7,871 nt of DNA, from the NCBI GenBank assembly GCA_964195005.1, contig CAXMOO010000015.1, positions 1 to 7,871 of the forward strand, given 5' to 3'. This document shows, in pieces, positions 1 to 5,214 of the stretch; positions within the stretch are counted from its first letter, which is position 1; the number at the start of each line of letters is the position of its first letter. The notes under the pieces are model-generated. The model was not told the DNA's origin. It searched no databases and worked only from the letters and a program-made list of their open reading frames with translations. This stretch comes from JAUXLW01 sp964195005 (GTDB lineage: Bacteria > Actinomycetota > Acidimicrobiia > Spongiisociales > SHLN01). Position numbers and translations under genes: made by a program.

Positions 1-385
1 CGGTGAGCCGGTTTATTCGCACTGCGATGACGTTGCCGGAGGGGGCCTGGCTTCGGTATTGCGCGTACTTGGCGATCAATAGGTCCACGGCCTTCTGGTG
101 GTGGTCGGCGGATTCGAGGACGACGGCTTTGCCGTCGGCCCGTACCCACCACAACTGCTCCCAATTGTCGTTGTAGTGCTGGGCCAGTACCGACACCTGA
201 GGGTTTGCGGCAATATTCTCCAATCGGGCCAGTCGGGTGGTCGACTTGGGTTTGTGATCGACTGCCGTATAGAGGTGGTCGCCGTCGATGGCGAACACGA
301 TGGGCACGGCGTGGGCCCTGCCGTCCGGCCGGACAGAAGCGAGGACTGCAACCTGGGCTGAGCTCAGTAGATCACGGGCATCCAT
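1..385 (-). CDS. PPOX-class F420-dependent oxidoreductase, Rv0121-like (C-terminus cut by window edge)
   Basis: Reading leftward from an ATG at 385-383, 128 codons are open to the window edge. The protein starts MDARDLLSSAQVAVLASVRP and continues with DGRAHAVPIVFAIDGDHLYT, the N-terminal beta strands of the split-barrel fold of pyridoxamine-phosphate-oxidase-like proteins. Further on, residues 45-62 carry KPKSTTRLARLENI, and residues 75-82 carry WEQLWWVR followed by a small polar loop. This pattern matches the Rv0121-type family of small F420-binding enzymes, usually about 135-140 residues, so only about ten residues should be missing. Such enzymes are cytoplasmic dimers that use reduced F420, or sometimes flavin or heme, to reduce small molecules; the substrate cannot be told from sequence. 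There is no clear ribosome site before the ATG. The gene is divergent from the respiratory cluster, so a functional link is not implied. Family assignment is firm; cofactor choice is inference. Confidence 0.88.
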   Translation of the reverse strand, partial: MDARDLLSSAQVAVLASVRPDGRAHAVPIVFAIDGDHLYTAVDHKPKSTTRLARLENIAANPQVSVLAQHYNDNWEQLWWVRADGKAVVLESADHHQKAVDLLIAKYAQYRSQAPSGNVIAVRINRLT

Positions 386-433
386 AGCGCGAATTTACTC
401 ATAAGGAACAGTCGGCAGTCGGCAAGAAGCGAT

Positions 434-456
434 AAGCAAGAAGCAAGAAGCAAGAA
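434..456. repeat. Short tandem repeat, 7-bp unit AAGCAAG
   Basis: Three exact head-to-tail copies of AAGCAAG (434-440, 441-447, 448-454) are followed by AA. They are preceded by a degenerate GGCAAGAAGCGAT stretch. The tract is purine-rich on the plus strand and stands out from the GC-rich surroundings. Its position 50-70 bp upstream of the minus-strand gene start places it in that gene's promoter zone. No function can be assigned from sequence. Confidence 0.75.
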
Positions 457-498
457 TCTTCGCCTACTCCTTACTGCGTACTGGGATTGGGATTTGCT

Positions 499-521
499 CC
501 TCTCCCACGAAGTGGGGGAGG
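499..521. repeat. GC-rich intergenic hairpin
   Basis: CCTCTCCCAC (499-508) pairs with GTGGGGGAGG (512-521) across the loop GAA. Nine of the ten pairs are Watson-Crick; the remaining one is a T/G pair, a wobble in RNA on the plus strand. No T-run follows on the plus strand and both flanking genes point away, so it is not an ordinary terminator. It resembles the short palindromes that are dispersed between genes in many bacteria. Confidence 0.55.
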
Positions 522-761
522 TTGGGAGGGGGTGGTTTCCAACAACGGCATCCTGAGCGAAGCGTTGGTGAGACTCGAGTGTTGCATCAAGAGCCGATCA
601 GGCGCGCACCGAACCAACAGTTAATCGGTGGGCACCGCCTTGGGCAAGCCCACCTGGGAGCAACAATTCTTCGAGGAGTCAAGCTGGCGGCATTCCCGCT
701 GTTGGTGGGCACCACCCACCCCTGCTCGCTTCGCTCGCCTTCCCCTCCCACTGCGCTGCGA

Positions 762-788
762 AGACTCCGCTCCGCAGGAGGGGAGTCT
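762..788. repeat. Interrupted inverted repeat upstream of the ccoNO-like gene
   Basis: AGACTCC (762-768) pairs exactly with GGAGTCT (782-788). Inside it, after one G/G mismatch, CTCC (770-773) pairs with GGAG (777-780) around the loop GCA. This gives an 11-pair hairpin about 108 bp before the start codon of the CcoNO-like gene. If it lies in the transcribed leader it could form an RNA structure, and as DNA it could be an operator or a dispersed repeat. No T-run follows. Confidence 0.5.
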
Positions 789-885
789 GTCATTCGATAT
801 CGGCGGCAAATCCAGCAGCTTGGATTTTGCTTTCGGCTGGGGGAGAATCCCCGGGCACCAGCAGCGGGACCACCCGCGCCGGAAC

Positions 886-889
886 GGAG
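886..889 (+). promoter_or_regulatory. Ribosome binding site supporting the TTG start at 896
   Basis: GGAG sits six bases before the TTG at 896. The other in-frame candidates are TTG 827, which lies among intergenic hairpins and would add 23 low-complexity residues, and ATG 950, which lacks a purine-rich site upstream. This site is the main reason for choosing 896. Confidence 0.5.
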
Positions 890-895
890 CGAGGC

Positions 896-2827
896 TTGAC
901 CGACCAGGGAGTCGCAACGGAAATCGATGTCGGGCATACCGCCGACGTCATGGTGAAGACCTACCTCCGAGTCGCGGCAATATTCCTCATCGTTGGGGCA
1001 GGCGCCGGGTTGTTGTTGGCAATTCAGCTCAGCGCCCCGGACTTCCTCAACTCCGGCATTGTCAGTTTCGGCCGGCTCATGCCTGTGTCCACCGGCGCCT
1101 TACTCTTCGGGTGGCTCACCATCGCCTTGATCGGCGCTATCTACTACCTCATGCCCCGGCTGACGGGGGCGCCGTTGAGAAATGCGCCCTTGGCCAGAGC
1201 GGCATTGCTCCTGTTGGCAGGGGGGATCGGGGCCGGACTGGTGGCCGTTGCTTTAGGGAATAGCCAGGGTCGTGTTCTCTTTGAGTTCCCCTGGTACGCC
1301 GATGTCGCCGTGATCGCCGGTCTCGCCCTGGTCGCGGTTGTTGTCACCGGCACCGCGCTAGCCCATCGTGAGCCGCGCCTCTATGTCAGCGTCTATTACT
1401 TCGTGGCGGCAGTGTGGTGGCTCTTGTTCGCTTACGTCGTCGGTTCAGTGGGGTTTTTCCAGGGAACCGATCTGGCTTTGGCCGGCCGCTTCGCCGAATC
1501 CGGTGTCATGTTCCTGTGGGTGTTGCCGGCCGGCATCGGGATCGCCTACTACCTGATACCCAAGCTGACCGACACCCCCCTGTTCAGTGAGCGATTGGCA
1601 ATGATCGGTTTCTGGACGCTGGCCGGGGCATTTTCATGGGTAGGCATGTTCAGCTTTACCTTCGGGCCGGGGCCCGATTGGTTGGAGACGATCACCGGCG
1701 TTTTCGCGATTGCTGTGCTCATTCCGATCATGGCGACGGTGGCCAGCCTCTTGTTGAGCGTGGACTGGTCTGCGGTGGGGGGCTCGGCGCCTTTGAAATA
1801 CACCCTGGCCGGGACGTTTTTCTTCGCGCTCCTGGCGGTGCAGATTCCGTCACTGGCGTTCCGGTCGTCGAGCACAATCCTCCAGTTCACAACCTGGACT
1901 GAAGCCACGTTTGTGATCACCGTGATAGGAGCGGGGAGTCTGTGGGTGATGGCCCTGGCCCACACACTCACAGACCACCGGGAACAGGGCGCAGAGCTGA
2001 CGTTGGTTGCCGGCGGCTCGCTCCTGTTGGTCGGCACTCTGTGGATTGGAGGCCTGCTTACAGGATTTACGATGGCTGCGGCTGCAACCTCGCAGGAGTT
2101 CGTCAACTTTGGCGACGGATTCGTAAACACTTTGGCCCAGCTCGACGGGTTCAACGTGGCCCGCTGGCTGGCCTGGGCAGCATTGGCGCTCGGCCTGATC
2201 CTTTTCGCCGTCCGCACCCTCGTCGCCAGGTCGTGGCAGTTCGAAGCGGTCCTGGCCTCATCGGTCGATGCCGAAGCCGAGCCTGGTGATCTCAATGGCA
2301 CGCAGATCGCGCTTGCCGCGGCCGTCATCATGGGTGTGGCTTTCCTCGTAACGGTTATCACGCCGGCCCTGGACGCTTCCGACGAACAGCCGAGCCTGTT
2401 GGCCATCTCCAGCCGGGACTACGCCGCGTTTGCCGACGGCCATCCCGGCGCCCAGGCCCAGGATCTTTTCAACACCTTCGGTCTCGATGCCGGCACCGTA
2501 GCCGAGGGTTGGAAGGTCTATATATCGGAAGGATGTGTTTACTGCCACACCCAACAGGTGCGGGCCAATGTCACCGACGTCGGGTTGGGAGCCGTAACTC
2601 GACGCCAGGACATTATGCTCGAGAATCCCCCGGTGCTGGGTCGGCTGCGGATGGGACCCGACCTTGCCCACGCCGGGCTTCGGCCCCAAACCAACGACGT
2701 CGGATGGGTCAAGGAGCACTTGGCAGACCCCAGGCAGATTCGCCGGTGGTCGCTCATGCCGGCGTACGATTATTTGACCGACGGTGAGCTCGAGGCGCTT
2801 GCCCAATACGTAGTGAGCCTGCATTAA
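896..2827 (+). CDS. CcoN-CcoO fusion: cbb3-type oxidase subunit I-like protein lacking all metal-ligand histidines, fused to a monoheme cytochrome c
   Basis: The 643-residue protein has about 12 membrane helices (residues 20-440) that align with cbb3 oxidase subunit I (CcoN). A CcoO module follows, with an anchor helix (470-491) and a cytochrome c domain. Landmarks shared with CcoN include SFGRLMPVSTGALLF (57-71), YYLIPKLTDTPLFSERL (218-234) and PDW (260-262). The metal ligands are gone: the heme b histidine is S65, the CuB histidine near 201-202 is E/S, the CuB HH pair is F252-S253, the HxH pair for hemes b and b3 is T338 and V340, and the cross-linked Tyr is F246. The CcoO part is intact, with CVYCH (547-551), GPDL (587-590) and Met621 in LMPAY. 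It cannot reduce oxygen as CcoN does; a role as a c-heme carrier or membrane scaffold is inference. Its stop overlaps the next gene's ATG (TAATG). The TTG start is chosen on its ribosome site; ATG 950 is the alternative. Confidence 0.88.
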   Translation: MTDQGVATEIDVGHTADVMVKTYLRVAAIFLIVGAGAGLLLAIQLSAPDFLNSGIVSFGRLMPVSTGALLFGWLTIALIGAIYYLMPRLTGAPLRNAPLARAALLLLAGGIGAGLVAVALGNSQGRVLFEFPWYADVAVIAGLALVAVVVTGTALAHREPRLYVSVYYFVAAVWWLLFAYVVGSVGFFQGTDLALAGRFAESGVMFLWVLPAGIGIAYYLIPKLTDTPLFSERLAMIGFWTLAGAFSWVGMFSFTFGPGPDWLETITGVFAIAVLIPIMATVASLLLSVDWSAVGGSAPLKYTLAGTFFFALLAVQIPSLAFRSSSTILQFTTWTEATFVITVIGAGSLWVMALAHTLTDHREQGAELTLVAGGSLLLVGTLWIGGLLTGFTMAAAATSQEFVNFGDGFVNTLAQLDGFNVARWLAWAALALGLILFAVRTLVARSWQFEAVLASSVDAEAEPGDLNGTQIALAAAVIMGVAFLVTVITPALDASDEQPSLLAISSRDYAAFADGHPGAQAQDLFNTFGLDAGTVAEGWKVYISEGCVYCHTQQVRANVTDVGLGAVTRRQDIMLENPPVLGRLRMGPDLAHAGLRPQTNDVGWVKEHLADPRQIRRWSLMPAYDYLTDGELEALAQYVVSLH

Positions 2828-3753
2828 TGGATTTTGACCAGCTTCTCTCAGCTGCCTCCCAGGCCATGTCGGCCCCCGAAGCAATAGTGGCGCGGTCTGC
2901 CCGGGCCCGGGCGAGTGCAACCGGCGCGACGCCGGAGCAGATTCTTGCCCAATGGGCCGGTGTCGACCCCGGTGATGCCCCGGCAGCACCTGCCGCCGCC
3001 GCTGTTGAGCCGGCCCCTGCTCAACCGGCCTCGGCCGAGCCGGCCGCCGCCCCGCCTCCCGCCGCGGCGGTCGATGTAGAAGTAGTGGCGCCGGTGGCCG
3101 CAACGGTTGAAGCCGAAGCGGAACCCGAGCCGGAGCCCGAGCCCGATGAGGAGCCGGTGGAAATCCTGGTCGCGTCTGCCGGCATAAGGGCTTTCAGGCG
3201 GTTCACCCTGCCCAGGTGGTTGACGGCGGCGTTTGTCGTTGTTCCGCTGGCGGCGCTTTTCTACGCCGCCAGCTTCGCCACCGGACCCGAGTGCGGGAAG
3301 GGAGGAGCGTTAGGCGTTGATCCCGTCACGGGGATCGCCGAGAACTGCGATGGCTCGGAGTTTGGATTCGTCGGCGAAGATCCGTTGATCCTGGGTGCCA
3401 CGCTATACACCGTCGGCGCTGCCTGCCAGGCTTGCCACGGCGCAGCGGGAGGCGGTGGGGCCGGGCCGGCCCTGGCGAATGGGGCGGTGACCGCCACCTT
3501 CCCCACGTGCGACGATCACATCGAATGGGTTGCGTTGGGAACGACCGGATGGGGCCAGGAGCGTGGTCCTACCTATGGTGCCAACGGCAAAGCAGTCGGC
3601 GGGTTTGGGCTCATGCCGGGCTTTGCCGGAGGGCTTACGTCCGAGGAGATCGCGGCAGTCGTCCTCTACGAGCGGGTGACTTTTGGTGGACTCGACGCCG
3701 CAGAAGCCGAGGCCGACTGCTTTGCTTCCTCCGAGGCCACAGCCGCCAACTAA
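2827..3753 (+). CDS. Membrane-anchored monoheme cytochrome c with cytoplasmic N-terminal module and Ala/Pro/Glu linker
   Basis: The 308-residue protein has four parts. Residues 1-46 form a small helical segment (SARARASATGATPEQILAQW in its second half). Residues 47-112 form a linker of Ala/Pro runs ending in Glu-Pro repeats. Residues 129-151 form one membrane helix. Residues 152-308 form an exported class I cytochrome c domain with CQACH at 200-204 and a likely axial Met263 in LMPGF, followed by the usual C-terminal helix (LTSEEIAAVVLYERV). Four further cysteines (156, 174, 228, 298) could form two disulfides outside the cell. Basic residues before the helix (RRFTLPR) put the N-terminus in the cytoplasm. 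The ATG shares one base with the stop of the CcoNO-like gene, so the two are very probably cotranscribed and translationally coupled. The protein occupies the place of CcoP, but CcoP normally has two hemes and this has one. Its electron partner is unknown. Confidence 0.87.
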   Translation: MDFDQLLSAASQAMSAPEAIVARSARARASATGATPEQILAQWAGVDPGDAPAAPAAAAVEPAPAQPASAEPAAAPPPAAAVDVEVVAPVAATVEAEAEPEPEPEPDEEPVEILVASAGIRAFRRFTLPRWLTAAFVVVPLAALFYAASFATGPECGKGGALGVDPVTGIAENCDGSEFGFVGEDPLILGATLYTVGAACQACHGAAGGGGAGPALANGAVTATFPTCDDHIEWVALGTTGWGQERGPTYGANGKAVGGFGLMPGFAGGLTSEEIAAVVLYERVTFGGLDAAEAEADCFASSEATAAN

Positions 3754-3790
3754 CCGATTGGCTCGCGAAACCCATCGAGACCCCTCTCAC

Positions 3791-3803
3791 TAACCTCAGC
3801 ACA
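3791..3803 (+). promoter_or_regulatory. Possible leaderless promoter (-10 TAACCT)
   Basis: TAACCT at 3791-3796 fits the actinobacterial -10 pattern TANNNT and ends exactly seven bases before the A of the start codon at 3803. That is the spacing expected if transcription begins at the ATG itself. No Shine-Dalgarno sequence precedes this ATG, which agrees with leaderless translation. There is no good -35 box at the usual distance. The gene could equally be read from the upstream operon through the 49-bp gap. Confidence 0.33.
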
Positions 3804-5056
3804 TGAGTTCGACTCCGGATGTCACGGTGGTCGGTGGCGGTCCCGCCGGCGCCGCAGCCGCCTACTGGTTAGCAAAAGCCGGCCACACAGTCACCCTTCT
3901 CGAGAAGAAGGAATATCCCCGTGAGAAGACCTGCGGCGATGGTTTGACCCCGCGGGCAATTCACGAATTGCGCCTCATCGGATTCGACTTCAGCGTGCCG
4001 GAGCTACACCGCATCCGCGGCCTCAGGTCTTACGGAGCCGGTTTGAGCATCGAGATGGAGTGGCCCGACCATCCCATATATCCCAACTGGGGGGCAGTTA
4101 TCCGCCGGTCAGACCTCGACGCCCAGGTGGCGGCTCTGGCCGAGAAGCAAGGTGTCGTGATCCGCCAGCACGTCACGGCCAGCCCTTCGATTGTGGACGG
4201 ACACCTGGCGGGAGTGGAGATATCGCACAACGGTGAGATTGAGGTCATTTCTCCCCGTGTGATTGTGATTGCCGACGGTGCCACTTCCCGGTTCGGCCGA
4301 CCCCTCGGTGTAGGACGCGATCGGAGCGCGCCGTACGGCCTGGCGTTGCGGGCCTATTACTCGAGCCCGGCGGCAGATGACGAAATGATCGAGAGCCTTC
4401 TCGATCTACGGGATCAGGAAGGCAAGAATGTTCCCGGCTATGGCTGGACGTTCCCCTTGGGAGACGGCACCGTCAACATTGGTGTTGGGCTGCTCTCCAC
4501 CAGTGCTCGCTGGAAGGGTCTCAACACCACCAGGCTGCTCGACACCTACCTGCACAACATTCCCGACCACTGGGAGGTGGACGTAGATTCTCGGCTCACC
4601 GACCCGGTCGGAGGCAAGCTGTCAATGGCTTTCTCTGGTGGGCCGGTGGTTGGTCCGAATTGGGTTCTAGTGGGCGACGCATTGGGTGCCATCAACCCCT
4701 TCACCGGGGAGGGGATTGCCTACGCCTATGAGACGGGGAGACTCGCGGCCGAGTCGGTTCACATGGCGCTCGTCACGGATGATCTGGCCCAGTTGCAGCG
4801 TTACGGGGAAGGTCTCGAGTCGAGTTTTGGCGATTATTACCGCGTTGGCAAAGTCTTCGTTCGTGCCATCGGCAACCCGGCCATAATGAAGGCGTTCATG
4901 ACACTCGGGTTTCGCTCTCGACCGGTCATGGAGTGGGCCTTCCGAGTGATGTCCAACCTCATGCCTCCGGGCGACCACGACCTCAACCATCAGGTTTACA
5001 ACGCCATTGAGGGCGTGGTCAACGCAGCTCCGGCCGGCCTTGGAGCCAGCCACTGA
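3803..5056 (+). CDS. Geranylgeranyl reductase family flavoprotein, MenJ-like (menaquinone side-chain reductase candidate)
   Basis: This 417-residue FAD-dependent oxidoreductase has an N-terminal Rossmann motif, VVGGGPAGAAAAYWLAKAGH (9-28), with an acidic residue (E34) ending the second strand. The family signature CGDGLTPRA lies at 44-52, the substrate-side motif PGYGWTFPLGDGTVNIGVG at 211-229, and the second FAD motif LVGDALGAINPFTGEGI at 289-305. These motifs and the length closely match mycobacterial MenJ, which saturates one isoprene unit of menaquinone. Related enzymes reduce geranylgeranyl chains of archaeal lipids or chlorophyll. Chain reduction of a polyprenyl compound is therefore well supported; menaquinone as substrate is inference from likeness to MenJ and from the neighbouring cytochrome genes. 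The last 50 residues may associate with the membrane. It lies 49 bp after the cytochrome gene and has no clear ribosome site. The ATG at 3803 places the FAD motif eight residues in, as usual for the family. Confidence 0.87.
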   Translation: MSSTPDVTVVGGGPAGAAAAYWLAKAGHTVTLLEKKEYPREKTCGDGLTPRAIHELRLIGFDFSVPELHRIRGLRSYGAGLSIEMEWPDHPIYPNWGAVIRRSDLDAQVAALAEKQGVVIRQHVTASPSIVDGHLAGVEISHNGEIEVISPRVIVIADGATSRFGRPLGVGRDRSAPYGLALRAYYSSPAADDEMIESLLDLRDQEGKNVPGYGWTFPLGDGTVNIGVGLLSTSARWKGLNTTRLLDTYLHNIPDHWEVDVDSRLTDPVGGKLSMAFSGGPVVGPNWVLVGDALGAINPFTGEGIAYAYETGRLAAESVHMALVTDDLAQLQRYGEGLESSFGDYYRVGKVFVRAIGNPAIMKAFMTLGFRSRPVMEWAFRVMSNLMPPGDHDLNHQVYNAIEGVVNAAPAGLGASH

Positions 5057-5077
5057 TCTCATGGCGGCCGCGTTTGT

Positions 5078-5123
5078 CGCGGACCACGCTGTCACACCGG
5101 CCGGGCGGATGATGTGGTCTGCG
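5078..5123. other. Long-looped inverted repeat between the MenJ-like and HD-GYP genes
   Basis: CGCGGACCAC (5078-5087) pairs with GTGGTCTGCG (5114-5123), with one G/T wobble, across a 26-base GC-rich loop that contains CCGGCCGGG. The left arm is also repeated directly as CGCGGACC at 5122-5129. It starts 21 bp after the stop of the MenJ-like gene and ends 91 bp before the next start. It could be a terminator without a T-run or part of the HD-GYP leader. The sequence does not decide between these. Confidence 0.35.
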
Positions 5124-5214
5124 CGGACCGGTGCCGTCAGCTTCGGATTTCTTCAGGATTCGCCATCTGACGCCGATATTCGAGTGTCTAGTCACGCCTA
5201 CCGGAAACGGCTCA

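Larger units (their letters stand above)
386..895. other. Gene-free divergent intergenic region with short repeats and hairpins
   Basis: About 510 bp separate two divergently transcribed genes and should contain both promoters. I see no convincing sigma-70-like promoter pair. The region holds a 7-bp tandem repeat (434-456), a GC-rich hairpin (499-521), a 7-bp inverted repeat GGTGGGC/GCCCACC (627-633 with 648-654), a GGTGG/CCACC palindrome near 704-718, the direct repeat GCTCGC-TT-CGCTCGC near 724-738, a strong hairpin (762-788) and a small GGGGA-GAA-TCCCC hairpin (840-852). Open frames on both strands across it give low-complexity Arg/Ser/Gly/Pro peptides with no recognisable domain, so I treat them as non-coding. 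The repeats look like dispersed intergenic elements rather than a single regulatory structure, but that is a judgement. Confidence 0.6.

Noticed and set aside
621..720. Possible T-box riboswitch, because GGTGGGCACCGCC and GGTGGGCACCACC resemble the T-box GGTGGNACCGCG element
   Set aside because: I could not find the specifier stem or the terminator/antiterminator pairing, and the downstream gene is not an aminoacyl-tRNA or amino-acid gene.
827..895. Upstream TTG start at 827 for the CcoNO-like protein
   Set aside because: It would add 23 low-complexity residues encoded by hairpin-containing intergenic sequence, and it has no good ribosome site. TTG 896 has GGAG six bases upstream.
587..937. 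Open frames on both strands between the PPOX gene and the CcoNO-like gene
   Set aside because: The peptides are low-complexity and rich in Arg, Ser, Gly and Pro. They run through hairpin sequences and into the start of the CcoNO-like gene, and show no recognisable domain.
1549..3103. Long minus-strand open frames opposite the CcoNO-like gene
   Set aside because: They lie antisense to a gene with clear domain matches and are expected shadows of high-GC third positions. Their translations have no recognisable motifs.
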